Assembly: GCA_025351525.1 (NCBI GenBank) | Contig: JANXVV010000298.1 | Span: 1 to 28,948, forward strand | DNA length: 28,948 bases | Source: Humisphaera sp. | GTDB taxonomy: Bacteria; Planctomycetota; Phycisphaerae; Tepidisphaerales; Tepidisphaeraceae | Reading direction: 5' to 3' | Made by a program: the position numbers and the translations under genes | Notes under the pieces: model-generated | The model's database searches: none | What the model was told of the DNA's origin: nothing | What the model saw: the letters and a program-made list of their open reading frames with translations, nothing else | Shown: positions 7,494 through 18,700 of the stretch, piece by piece | Layout: each line of letters opens with the position of its first letter | Numbering within the stretch: the stretch's first letter is position 1

Positions 7494-8579
7494 ATGAACT
7501 ACTATAGAACCCGCCTCATAAAATATCCCGTTCTTCGTCGACGATCTCCCGGTCAGCACGGCTTCACGCTCGTGGAGCTGTTGGTGGTGATTGGAATCAT
7601 CGCTCTGCTGATCTCCATATTGCTACCCGCGCTCGGCAAGGCCCGCCATGCGGCCAACACGCTCGTCTCCCTCTCGAATCTCCACAGCATCATGCAATCG
7701 GTTCATGTCTATGCCAGTCAAAACAACGGCTACTTCCCCGGCGGGGTTCATACCTCGGCCCGATTTTTGGAGGGCAATAGCGGTTTGAGCTATGATGACA
7801 GCAATTGCCCATCGGTCGTCCAGAGCTGGGATTGGCAGTCGCCGATCGCGGATGCCATGGGCCATGACTTCAATCATGGTCCTTCCGCCAGCGACCGTCT
7901 GGAGAGATACCACAATTTGATCAACTACAAAGTATTCCAATGCCCGGAGAATCAATTCCTGGCCGGGCCATTCCTCGGCAGCGTGATCAAACCGCAGGTC
8001 GAGATCATGAACTCCTATGTCACGGCGGCCATATTTCATTACAAATCCGGCGCGGGTGGACCTACTCCCGGTTCTCGAGCCGGCGTGGAATTGTCCGCGA
8101 CCTTTAACCAGGTACCCACCGGTTATAGCCCGCAGATTTCAGCGGTGGGGCCGGCAGCGCGAAAAATCTTCATCGCCGACGGTGCCCGCTATTCAAGCCT
8201 GGGAGCCCTTGCGCCGGACGTGGATCTCAGCTACAAAGCCGGCTACGGCGGGGCGTATGCGGACGTAGGCTCATTCTCCAAATTCACCGCCTCGTGGGGA
8301 CGTGGAGCGATTCCGGGCAACGGGACCGGTTTCATTCCGTTCGATTTGCGCAACTACGCATTCCGCCATGGGAGTGATGGAACCCGTAACTCCGGGGCCT
8401 ACCGATTCAACGCCGCCTTCTTTGACGGCCACGCCGAAACCATGGATGACTTGACCGGATCAAACCCCGAACTCTGGATGCCCACGGGAACCCTCATTCC
8501 CAGCTACGCCTCCGAAGTATGGCCCGATGTTGTGGCCCGGTGGCCGGCCAATAGGGGATCGGATTATGTTGCGCCTTAG
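7494..8579 (+). CDS. Prepilin-type N-terminal cleavage/methylation domain protein (DUF1559-like / H-X9-DG type)
   Basis: A 361-residue protein. A basic leader ends at Gly23 and is followed by FTLVELLVVIGIIALLISIL (Phe24, Glu28 = the +5 glutamate), the type II secretion/type IV pilin signal cut by prepilin peptidase. A helix with LLPALGKAR follows. The globular part ends with a NAAFFDGHAETMDDL segment, as in the large planctomycete prepilin-like proteins. These carry a pilin-like stem and a C-terminal beta-rich domain and occur in many copies per genome; their substrate is unknown. Coupled by 12 bp to the preceding CPDC protein. Confidence 0.9.
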   Translation: MNYYRTRLIKYPVLRRRSPGQHGFTLVELLVVIGIIALLISILLPALGKARHAANTLVSLSNLHSIMQSVHVYASQNNGYFPGGVHTSARFLEGNSGLSYDDSNCPSVVQSWDWQSPIADAMGHDFNHGPSASDRLERYHNLINYKVFQCPENQFLAGPFLGSVIKPQVEIMNSYVTAAIFHYKSGAGGPTPGSRAGVELSATFNQVPTGYSPQISAVGPAARKIFIADGARYSSLGALAPDVDLSYKAGYGGAYADVGSFSKFTASWGRGAIPGNGTGFIPFDLRNYAFRHGSDGTRNSGAYRFNAAFFDGHAETMDDLTGSNPELWMPTGTLIPSYASEVWPDVVARWPANRGSDYVAP

Positions 8580-8924
8580 AACGGGCATGAAATAATTTCA
8601 GTGTCTGGTACTCCACCCATTCTAATAGTGTGGCACCCCGCGCCGCTATAAAATTGGAAGTTATTGACGTTCCATTCCTTCAAGAACCAGGCGAGATGAA
8701 GTAGCTCCGCTTGATATCCTACGGGTCATTTTTAATTCAACTTAACGTCTTATTAGCAGGTTCATCATCGCGGGCAAATGCTCGCGGTCTACCTTTCCAT
8801 TTCGTGATTCAGAAACTTCCCGTCCAATTGCGTCCAAGTTGTAAGTAGGCGGTTTGTTACCGGCCATACGCAATCTCGCCTGGAAGAACCGTCCTCCGAT
8901 GGGGGACATTTTGAAGGAGAGAGA
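8580..8924. other. Intergenic region upstream of PEP-CTERM protein gene
   Basis: This 345-bp gap has no gene. It includes a small hairpin at 8769-8786 (CGCGGGC-AAAT-GCTCGCG, with one G-U) and, just before the next start, AAGGAGAGAGA, a good Shine-Dalgarno for ATG 8925. No clear sigma-70-type promoter could be singled out. Confidence 0.5.
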
Positions 8925-11900
8925 ATGAGAACCAGTTCCCGTAACAATATCGTCGCCCTGGCGGCCGCCGCCGCCGCAGGTACTCTACTGGCCGAATCGG
9001 CCCACGCACAGTTTCAGTCTCCCCTGACCTTGTCGGCAGGGAGCGCGGTGCTGATTCAAAAGCCGAACAACTTCTACAGCACCACCGGTCGAATCTCCGT
9101 GGAAGGCACGGCCAATGGTGCCTTCGCAGACTACGCCGTCCTGGATTTCGATGCCAGTTCAATCTATGCCATGGGTAGCTCGGCGGGATCGATCAGCAGC
9201 TTCGGTCTGACGCTGTACGATCTGGGCAAGAACGTGACTCCATCGACCGGAACCAGTCCTGACACATTTGCCGTCGCCGGTGGTTTGAACTTTTATCTCT
9301 CCGGCAATACGAGCAGCATCAATTCATGGAGCCTGGCGACCAATTCCGCCGATCTAATTGGTAACCCGCCCAGCGCCCCGGCTCTGTTTTCCCTCGGCTC
9401 CCTGAATTACACCCCCGCGCCGGCCACTCAGACTACGGCGCAGGTGTTCAACTTGAATTTCGCCAGTTTCCTGAACAACACCGCGACGGTAAACGGCAGC
9501 AATGTCACCGCCGCGAGCTTTATCGCGAATCAGGTCAACAGCGCAGGTAAGCTCCGAATCATCATCGCCCCGCAGTACACCGGTTCGGGAACCGTGAACG
9601 CCAAGGTTGCCGCCGATCTGGTGGGGACGGCTCCTGGAGTCGGTGTCTTCGCCCCGACCTTAAACGTCGGTGGTTCCACCGGAGCATCCTTCGGCTCTAA
9701 CAATGCGGTGATCAATGGCGTTGCCCTGGATAACAGCAGCACGAAGACGCTTGCCCTTCCGGCGATCGACCGCCTGTGGACTTCCGGATTTGTCAGCACG
9801 AATTTGAACCTCCGCTCGAGCGGCGACACCAGCACGGCGCACTACTCGGCCCTCAATAATACGGGCGCGGGCTTTAACAGCGTGTCTCCCCTGCCGACCG
9901 GTGATTCCTCGGCTACCTTCACCCTCACCGCCGGCGGGGCGGCTCCAGGGTCTTTGAATTTCACCGGTCAAGTCGTCGTTCACAATCTGGACAATCCGAA
10001 TGATACGACGAATTTAGTGGTCACCCAAACCGCCAATCACCTCATCAGCTCGAGATTCGTCAATAGCCTTGAAGGCACAGCCCTCTCCACCGTTGCCGGT
10101 GTGCCGCTCAACGGCACCAACAGCGGCGTGCTCAAGGGCTCTTCAATTGCGGGCAAAATCGATTTGACCACCACCAATAATCTGGCCAACAACGGTTCGA
10201 ACTATCTCAGCCTGCTTTCTCTTCCCGCCAACTATACTCAATTATTGACCTACACCTCCGGCACGAACGTGATCGGACAACTGCAAGTAACCAGCGGCAC
10301 CAACGCAACGATCTTCGGAAGCGGTATCAACGAAGATGGGTCGACCGTCGCCAGCGGCACTGAAGTTGCCAACCCGAATGTGATTTTCACCGCCGGCAAG
10401 GCAGGGTCCTATCAGACGAGCAATAAGTTCATCGGAAGCAGCAGGCTCACGCTGCAAAATGCGGATGTTCTCACGGCTATCAACCCCGCCAACGCTGCAA
10501 CCTCTTTCGCAAGCGTTGTCATTCAGGCGGATGTGTATGAGGCTGGATTCGTTTCCTCGTCCGTAACCAACCAGACTCCGCTCGTTTCCCGGATCACCCT
10601 CACCAACGCCGCTCCGACTTCTAATGTCATCGGGTCCGGCACCAGCGCGGTGCAGATCGGGCTTCGAGCGGCTGCCGTCGTCAACTCGATCTCCCAGACT
10701 TCCCAGGCAGGGTTCAGCTTTGACAGTGGAATCACTCCCGGCTCGCTCCTTTCACCAGGCGTTCGGGCTCCAGTTGGCACTAACACCGGCGTACTTTTTT
10801 CAGGCACCGGGGCCGCGACGGCCACCTTCAACTCGACTGCGAAACTGAATGGCACCTATAGCGGCACGAACAGCTATTCACTCCAGCACAATGACCAGAA
10901 CATCGCCGGCACTACTGCAAATGATCTGGGTGTCGTTAAGGCCAGCTACTCCGCCACCGTCACCGGCAACAGCGGCGACGGGTCGGCCAACATTTTGCCC
11001 GGGCAAACCTACGGCAGCATCGCCTCACCCTACTACATCAACCGTGGCGTAGGCAACGGTGCCAACACCACCGTTTCATTCCTCGGTGGCACCGCAAGCG
11101 CCAACAACACCGTGGCCGTCGCCTTCGGCACCAGTTCTTCAACCCGCGCCGCCGGCGATAAAGCAGCTCTCACCGGAAATGGAACCGATAAGTACGTTGT
11201 TCAGTTCAGCTATGATCCGACCGTCACCACCAATGCGCCGGCCCTTGCTTCCTATGATGGCAGCAAATATGTAAACGCCACCCTGGGCAGTTCCGACGGC
11301 GGGGCGTCAAGCACCGAGGTCAGCGGCGCCTATGCAGGCAGTGTCACCCTCGGTCAGTACGGTATCGACACGACCAATCATGTGGTCTGGGCCGTAGTCG
11401 ATCATCCCGGCACCTTTATGGCCTACAATCGCGCCGCAGGTGACACCCGCTTCCGCGGCACGGTCGACAACACCGACATCCGGCAGATCATTCAGCGCGG
11501 CTTCTACAACGACGGGCAAACCACCCACAAGTGGTCCGATGGCGATTTCACCGGTGACGGGGCCGTCAACAACATCGATATTCGCGCCATCATCCAAGGC
11601 GGGGCCTACAACATTGGGAATTATGACGAAGTCAGCCCCAGCGTCGCCACTCCCTCGCTCGCGGGTCGCGAAGTTACCCCCGCCGTCACGACGATCGGCA
11701 CCCTGGGCAACGGGAAGAAGCTTCACTACACCTACGACCCGGCCACCGGTGACGTGAAGGTGAAGTTCGACGGCGTCACCGGCAACGTGCAGGAGTTCGA
11801 CCTGGTCTCCGCCGCCAACCGCTTGATCCCGACCGCCGCCAACCCGATTTTCGCCTCGGGTTTCAGCACCAAGTCGATCAACGAGCTGGATGCGCTAATC

Positions 11901-12143
11901 AACAGCGGAACCTACACCGACGGGACGGACCTGGGCTTCATCCTGCCGGCGGCATTGACGAACTCGCAGTTGACGAGCGACCTGACGCTGTCGTTCAGCG
12001 TGCAGGGCGTGAGTTCGCCGCAGGGCAACGCGGATTTGTTGATCGTCGCGACGCCGGAACCGACGACGCTGTCGCTGCTGGGGTTGGGAGCGATGGGGTT
12101 AATGGTTCGCCGTCGACGCGTCGCCGGTCCTAAGCCGGTTTGA
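8925..12143 (+). CDS. PEP-CTERM sorting-domain protein with dockerin-like doublet
   Basis: A 1072-residue exported protein with AAGGAG a few bases before its ATG. The signal peptide is RTSSRNNIVALAAAAAAGTL followed by LAESAHA, with a probable cut after AHA (about residue 28). The long middle is Ser/Thr/Asn/Gly-rich beta-strand sequence with no enzyme motif. At about 832-905 are two Ca-binding dockerin type I-like repeats: GDTRFRGTVDNTDIRQII and GDFTGDGAVNNIDIRAII. The C-terminus (about 1043-1066) has TPEPTTLSLLGLGAMGL followed by MVRRRR, the PEP-CTERM signal (PEP, hydrophobic helix, Arg cluster) recognised by an exosortase. It is probably a cell-surface or extracellular matrix protein. Dockerin-like repeats next to PEP-CTERM are common in planctomycete surface proteins. 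It is followed by a strong hairpin terminator. Confidence 0.92.
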   Translation: MRTSSRNNIVALAAAAAAGTLLAESAHAQFQSPLTLSAGSAVLIQKPNNFYSTTGRISVEGTANGAFADYAVLDFDASSIYAMGSSAGSISSFGLTLYDLGKNVTPSTGTSPDTFAVAGGLNFYLSGNTSSINSWSLATNSADLIGNPPSAPALFSLGSLNYTPAPATQTTAQVFNLNFASFLNNTATVNGSNVTAASFIANQVNSAGKLRIIIAPQYTGSGTVNAKVAADLVGTAPGVGVFAPTLNVGGSTGASFGSNNAVINGVALDNSSTKTLALPAIDRLWTSGFVSTNLNLRSSGDTSTAHYSALNNTGAGFNSVSPLPTGDSSATFTLTAGGAAPGSLNFTGQVVVHNLDNPNDTTNLVVTQTANHLISSRFVNSLEGTALSTVAGVPLNGTNSGVLKGSSIAGKIDLTTTNNLANNGSNYLSLLSLPANYTQLLTYTSGTNVIGQLQVTSGTNATIFGSGINEDGSTVASGTEVANPNVIFTAGKAGSYQTSNKFIGSSRLTLQNADVLTAINPANAATSFASVVIQADVYEAGFVSSSVTNQTPLVSRITLTNAAPTSNVIGSGTSAVQIGLRAAAVVNSISQTSQAGFSFDSGITPGSLLSPGVRAPVGTNTGVLFSGTGAATATFNSTAKLNGTYSGTNSYSLQHNDQNIAGTTANDLGVVKASYSATVTGNSGDGSANILPGQTYGSIASPYYINRGVGNGANTTVSFLGGTASANNTVAVAFGTSSSTRAAGDKAALTGNGTDKYVVQFSYDPTVTTNAPALASYDGSKYVNATLGSSDGGASSTEVSGAYAGSVTLGQYGIDTTNHVVWAVVDHPGTFMAYNRAAGDTRFRGTVDNTDIRQIIQRGFYNDGQTTHKWSDGDFTGDGAVNNIDIRAIIQGGAYNIGNYDEVSPSVATPSLAGREVTPAVTTIGTLGNGKKLHYTYDPATGDVKVKFDGVTGNVQEFDLVSAANRLIPTAANPIFASGFSTKSINELDALINSGTYTDGTDLGFILPAALTNSQLTSDLTLSFSVQGVSSPQGNADLLIVATPEPTTLSLLGLGAMGLMVRRRRVAGPKPV

Positions 12144-12709
12144 GCGTCAAATCGGATCGATAAGATAGACTCCGGTGCGGGTCGGATGGTAGCCAAGGCA
12201 TGGCTACCATCCGGCCCGCATTTTGTTGCGCTCGCGCGTGATGGTGATGGCCAATCGGGTGGTCATGCGATGAATCGTCGCAGGGGAGTAAAACAAATAA
12301 ATGCGGGCGCGAAGATGCAAAGATGCAAAGAACGCAAAGTAAACGCAGAGAGACAATCGGGCGCTTTGCCTCCGATAAGTCACCGGCGATTACGGTTGCC
12401 GCGTAGTACTTCAGTATAAACCGGCGACATTACCGGTCATTGAAGAAGCGTCTCGCCATTCCAGTTGGACCAACCGCTAATGACCTAGTGATCGGTTTTG
12501 GCGTCATAGACGTTGCAAATCTATTTTTAGTCGTTCAGTCGCCACCCATTGCCTCCGAAATAGATCGCAGTTGCCGGATTTTTTGAATCTGGACAAGCTG
12601 CGCTGGCAGGACGCTGGAGAGCGTACCGGGCAGGCAGGGTGCCGGCGAATCGTCGCGGCTTGTCAAAAGGATTCTTGTCGCTTCACGCTCCAGAAGGCCA
12701 GGTGCATCC
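12144..12709. other. Intergenic region before the giant propeller protein gene
   Basis: This 566-bp gap holds the terminator hairpin and short direct repeats around 12313-12345 (AGATGCAA twice, then related AGAACGCAA and AAACGCA). The rest is apparently leader sequence for the GTG start at 12710. No RNA gene or additional protein gene was identified. A promoter must lie here because the upstream gene is terminated, but none could be placed securely. Confidence 0.5.
12177..12226 (+). terminator. Strong hairpin terminator after the PEP-CTERM gene
   Basis: Arms at 12177-12194 and 12202-12219 pair over 18 bp (one T-G wobble) around the 7-base loop AAGGCAT. ATTTTGTT follows directly, 33 bp or so after the stop codon. 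The core GGTAGCC/GGCTACC resembles the dispersed palindrome at 25242-25311, so it may be a repeat that serves as a terminator. Confidence 0.75.
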
Positions 12710-15700
12710 GTGTCCAAGCCCCGTTCGAATCAAAACGTCAATTCCGAAAATCGCCATTCCCTTCTCAAGAAGAAGACCAAACGGCAACAGGCGATCGAGC
12801 GGGTGATGGAATCGCTCGAAAGCCGAATGCTGCTGAGCGTCAGCGGCTTCCAACCGGCGCTGAATTACGGGGCCGGCGTAGGCCCGAGCGCCGTCGCCAA
12901 GGGCGATTTCAACAGTGACGGCAAGATGGATCTGGTGGTGGCCAACCAGACCGGCAACAACGTGAGCGTTCTTACCGGTAACGGCGACGGCTCGTTTAGT
13001 ACGCCGATCAACTACGCCGCCGGCAATGGCCCGCGGGCGGTGGTGACGGGCGATTTCAACGGAGACGGCAAGCTCGATATCGCTGTCGCCGATGCCGCCG
13101 GCAACAACATCAGTGTACTCATCAACAACGGTGCCGGATTCAATGCCCCGGTGTCGTACAACGTGGGCACCGATCCCCTGGCAATTGTCGCCGGGGATTT
13201 CACCGGGCATGGCAAGACCGATCTGGCGGTCGCCAACTATCAGGACAATACGATCACCGTACTGGCCGCGAATGGCGACGGTACGTTCGGCGCGGCGCAG
13301 ACATTCAGCGTCAGCCCGGCGGTGAACGTAGGCACCGGACCCAACGCGATCGTCAGCGGGGATTTTAACGGCGATCACAAGTTGGACCTGGCAGTCAGCG
13401 ATGCTGGCGGCGGCGTGAGCATCCTGCTCAGCAACGGCGTCGGCGGCTTTGGCGCGGCCCATGTATTTGCCGCCGGAACTACGCCAACGGGATTGGTCGC
13501 GGGGAACTTCAACGGCGACACCAACCTCGATCTGGCAGTCGTCAATGCAACGGGCGGCAACATCAGCGTGCTGCTCGGAGCAGGCGATGGTAGCTTCGCA
13601 AGCCCCACCAACTACGGCGCCGCCACCGGGCCTTTGGCCATCACCGCCGGCGATTTCAACAACGATTCAAAGACCGATCTGGCTGTTGTCAACACCGATT
13701 CCAACAGCGTCAGCATTCTGTCGGGTCGGGGTGACGGCACGTTCGGAACGGCCACCAACAAGTCGGTCGGCAACAACCCGCAGGCGATTGTGGCGGGAGA
13801 TTTCAACGGTGACGGTTCCAGCGACCTGGCCGTCGCCAATCAGACCGATGACAACGTCAGCATCCTGCTCGACAAGCACATCACCGTCACCGGGTTTGCG
13901 CAGAACAGCCATGAGGGTGAAGCACTGACGGGCGTGACCGTCGCGACGTTTGTCGACAGTGAAGCGGGCACCGTCGTCGGCGATTACACCGCGTCCATCA
14001 ACTGGGGTGACGGCACTGCGGCGACGGTCGGCACGATCACCTTCGGCGGCGGACATTACAGCATCGCCGGTTCTCATACCTATGCCGATGAAGGCGTCTT
14101 TACCATCACCTCCACCGTGCAGGATACGCTTGGCACCACCTCGCAATCCACCGCTCAGGGCAAGGTGCGCGATGCCGCGCTTGCGTCCGCCGGCGTGGTG
14201 ATTGCAGTGAACGAAGGGGCCAATTTTAACAGCACCGTGGTTACGTTCACCGATGCCAACACCGCCGCCCCGATCGCGGATTTCACGGCAGTCATTGACT
14301 GGGGCGATGGCTCCAGCAGCAACGGCACGGTGGTCAGTGACGGCGGCGGCGCGTTCCACGTCAACGCCGCCCATGTCTGGCATCATAAGTCGACGCCGGC
14401 GGTGACGGTCGTCATCCGCGATGTCGGCAGCTCCAAGTCGACTTCAACCTACACCGCCACCATCGCCGATGCGCCGCTGACGCCCTCGGCCGGCACCCCG
14501 CTCTTCACCGAAGGTACTTCCGCGGCTCGCACCATCGCCACGTTTGTCGATGCGAATCCCTACGGCAGCGCGGCTGAATTCAGCGCGCAAATCCACTGGG
14601 GTGATGGCTCCGCCGATACCGCCGCCACGATCTCCGCCAATGGGTCAGGCGGATACGATGTCGTCGGCACACACAATTACATTCACTCGGGTAACAAGGC
14701 GGCCAGCGTCAGCATCGTGAGCGTGGACGGGCAGACCGCAAGCCAGAATGTGACGGTTGCGGTGCAGAACGCCGCGATGGCCGCGACGGCCACGGGGCTT
14801 CAGGTCTACGAGGGCATCCCGTTCAGTAATGCTCCGGCCGGTCACTTCACCGATGCCAACCCCGGGGCCACCGTCGGTGACTTTACCGCGACCATCGACT
14901 GGGGTGACGGCACCGCGCTCGATCACGGAACCAACATCACCGTCGATGCCGGCAACCCCGGTTTCTTCGTCTCCGGCAACCATACCTACCTTCACGGCAG
15001 CCATCCGAACGTCACCGTTACTGTTCACGGCAACGGCGGAACGACTGTGACCGCCTCCGCCACGGCTCAGGTTCTCAATCAGGTTTTGAGCGCGTTTGGT
15101 CCGTTCCAACCCGTCGTGAATCGGACCACGCCGGGCGAACTCTATCGCGGGGTCTCCGGCGCGTTCAACACGAACAGCAATCCCAATCTCGGCATCATCT
15201 CCGCGTCCGGCGCGGGCGGTGTCACTTACATGGCGGGCAACGGCGACGGTACGTTTCAAACCGCAGTGAATTATTCGATCGGCCATGGGCCGATGTCGGT
15301 TGCCGCCGGTCGATTCGATGCCGGTGGCACGCTGGATCTGGTTACAGCCAATACCGGGGGCGGAATCTCCATTGCCCTGGGCAATGGCGACGGCACCTTC
15401 GCCGCCGCCACCGATCTGGCTCTGTCCGGCGATGTACACGACGTGGTCGTCGGGGATTTCAATCACGATGGAAGGCTCGATATCGCCACCGCAAACTATG
15501 CGGCGGGGACGGTCAGCGTTCTCATGGGCGCGGGTAACGGCACGTTTGCCTCGGCAGTCAACTACAACGTCGGGAACAACCCGTACGCGCTTACCGTTGC
15601 CGACTTAAATGGTGATGGCAAGGTGGATCTTGCCGTTGCCAATCACGGCGATGGGACGATCAGCGTACTGTTGAACAACGGCGACGGTACGTTTGCAACG

Positions 15701-18700
15701 GCCGTTACGTATGCCGTCGGGGTGAACCCTGTCGCCATCAAAACCGGCAATCTGGCCGGGGACGGGAAGATTGGTTTGGTCGTCAGCAACAACGGCGACA
15801 ACACCGTCTCGGTGCTGAAAGGCAACGGCGATGGCACGTTCGTCTCCGCCGTCACCTATGCCACCGGCCTCGGCACGCAGGACCTTGCCCTGGTGGACCT
15901 CTATGGCACCGGCAAGCCGGACATCCTCACCGCCGATGAAGGGGATGGCACCGTCAGCATCCTGCTGAACAAGGGCGATGGAACTTACGCTCCCCAGATG
16001 AAGATGCCCGCCAACCACGGAACACTGGGCCTGGTAACGGGTGACTTCAATAGCGACGGCAAGACCGATCTGGTCGCCAACAGCTTCAATGTGAATCGCG
16101 CCAGTGTCTTCATCAGCAATGCGGCCCCGGTCGCGGCGGTCGAAGGCACGGCGTTCAGCAGCACCACCGTCCTGATGCACTTTGCCGATGCAAACACCTC
16201 GGCGGTGGCGGCAGACTTCCCCACCGTGTCGATCAACTGGGGTGATGGGCAGATCGGCACCGGCACCGTGGTGGCCAGCGAAGGCGGTGGGTTCGATGTG
16301 ATCGGCGGCCACTCCTACGATCATGCCGGCAAGAAAACCATCGTCACCACCGTCACCGGATCGGGCGAGGGTGTGGTCACCGGGGCAACCAAAGTCAACA
16401 TCGCCAACGCGGCACTGAGTCTCACTGCCAATACGATCGCTCCAACCGAAGGCAGCACCTTTAGCGGTAAGGTGGCCCACTTTACCGATGCCAACGCCGC
16501 GGCTTCGGCGATTGATTTCACGGCCGGCATTGTCTGGGGTGATGGCTCGACCACCACCGGGACCGTAGTAGCCGCCAACGGAGGCGGGTTCGACGTCAAC
16601 GGCGTTCATACCTATGCCGAGGAAGGCACCCCCACGGTCAGCGTCACCATCACGGGTCTCGGTGGCGGAACCGCAAGCGGCAACGCGACGGCCACCGTCG
16701 CAGATGCAGCTTTGCATTCGACCGGCGCAACGATCACCGGCGTCGAGGGTAGCGCCCTGACCGGCGTGACCGTCGCAAGCTTCACCGATGATGATCCGGC
16801 GGGCACCAGCACCGACTACACGGCGGTTATCCATTGGGGCGACACCACCACCTCCGCCGGCACCGTTGCCGCGAATGGTCACGGAGGTTTCAACGTAACC
16901 GGCACGCATACGTACCTCCATGCCGGTGACAAGCCAGTCTCGGTGGTCATCACCGATGCCGGTACTGCGACCACTACCGCCGGTCCCACGACGGCCACGA
17001 TCAACAATGCCGCCGTCAACGCGACGGCGGGTTCCTATACTTCGGTTGAGGTGCAAAGTCACAGCCAGGTGATCGCCACGTTCACCGATGTCAACACCTC
17101 GGCCATCGCCGGTGATTTCACCGCGACGATCGACTGGGGCGATGGAAGCGCGGCAGACCATACCGGCGTGATCGCCGTCACAGAAACCCCCGGCACGTTC
17201 AGCCTGACAGGGACGCACACCTACGCCGTCAACGGTGCCAAACCGATCTCGGTTACGATCGGCGGTGCCTACGACACGGTGGCCACCACGACGTTGACTG
17301 CGGCGGTTGCGATCAATCCCACCATCGTCGCGAATGCGATTGCACCTACGGAGGGTTCCAGCTTCAGCGGGATCGTCGCCCACTTCACGGATGCGAGCAG
17401 CATCGCCACCACCACGGACTTTGTCGCCACCATTGTGTGGGGTGACGGCGTCACGAGTTTCGGCACGATCACTTCCGACAGCGCGGGTGGATTCAACGTC
17501 GCCGGCATTCACACCTATGCCGAGGAAGGTACGCAGAACTTCACAGTCGCCATTATCAATAGCCATGCCACCGGCGGCACGGCCGCCAACGGCAACACGG
17601 CGACCGTCGCCGACGCCGCGCTTCATTCCGCCGGCGTTGACATCACTGCCACAGAAGGCACCGCGCTCACGAGTGTGGTCGTCGCGGCATTCTCCGACGA
17701 TGATCCGGCAGGCACGATTGTCGATTACTCCGCCACCATCCAATGGGGCGATAGCACTACCTCTGCCGGGACGATCATCTCCGACGGCAATGGTGGCTTT
17801 CTGGTGACCGGCACCCACACTTACCTGCACGCCGGCGATAAGGCGGTCTCCGCGGTCATCACCGATGTCGGCACGGCTACCACCACCAGCGGCCATTCCC
17901 GCACACTGGTCAACAACGCGACAATCACCCCCACAGCCGGCTCGTTCACTTCGACCGAAGGTGTCAGCACCAACGGAACCGTCGCCACCTTCACTGATCC
18001 CAACACCGCCGCTAGCACCGGAGACTTCTCGGCGGCGATTCTCTGGGGCGATGGAACCTTCGACGTCGTCACCCCCACGGCCACCGCGACGCCCGGTCTT
18101 TTCAACGTCAACGGCACGCATCTCTACAAACATGCCGGCACACAGCCCATCCGAGTCAATATCAACGGGGCGTACGGTCAGGTTGCCACCACTACCCTCA
18201 CCGCCACGATCAACAATGCGACCATCACGCCGGTTTCCGGAACCTTTGTTGCGACCGAAGGCAGCGGCTTTACGGGCGCGGTCGGACACTTCAGCGATCC
18301 GAATGTCGATGCAGGCGCGGCTGATTTCTCGGCTTCGATCAACTGGGGCGATGGCACCACCACGGCCACAGTTCCGGGCGATATTGTCTCTGATGGCAGT
18401 GGTGGGTTCCTCGTCAACGGCACACATACTTACGCTGAAGAAGGCCCGGCTACGGTCATCACCACGATCACCGGTCTGGGCAATGGAACCGCCACTTCCG
18501 TCTACTTTGGTACGCTGGCGGATGCGGCACTGACAGTCAACGGGGCGAATATCGTCGGCATTGAAGGCACTGGCTTCACCGGCGGGGTGGTCGCCGGGTT
18601 CACCGATGCCGATCCGAGCGGCACTCTCAGCGACTTCACCGCGACAATCAATTGGGGGGACGAGACCAGCAGCGCCGGAACCGTGACCGCGGATGGCCAT

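Noticed and set aside
6885..7559. A 224-residue minus-strand open frame
   Set aside because: It overlaps the plus-strand CPDC protein and the start of the prepilin gene. The plus strand has a membrane helix, cysteine motif and operon spacing.
12313..12345. Short direct repeats (AGATGCAA twice and variants) as a possible iteron or CRISPR-like array
   Set aside because: Units are too short and irregular, there are no spacers, and no replication or Cas gene is near.
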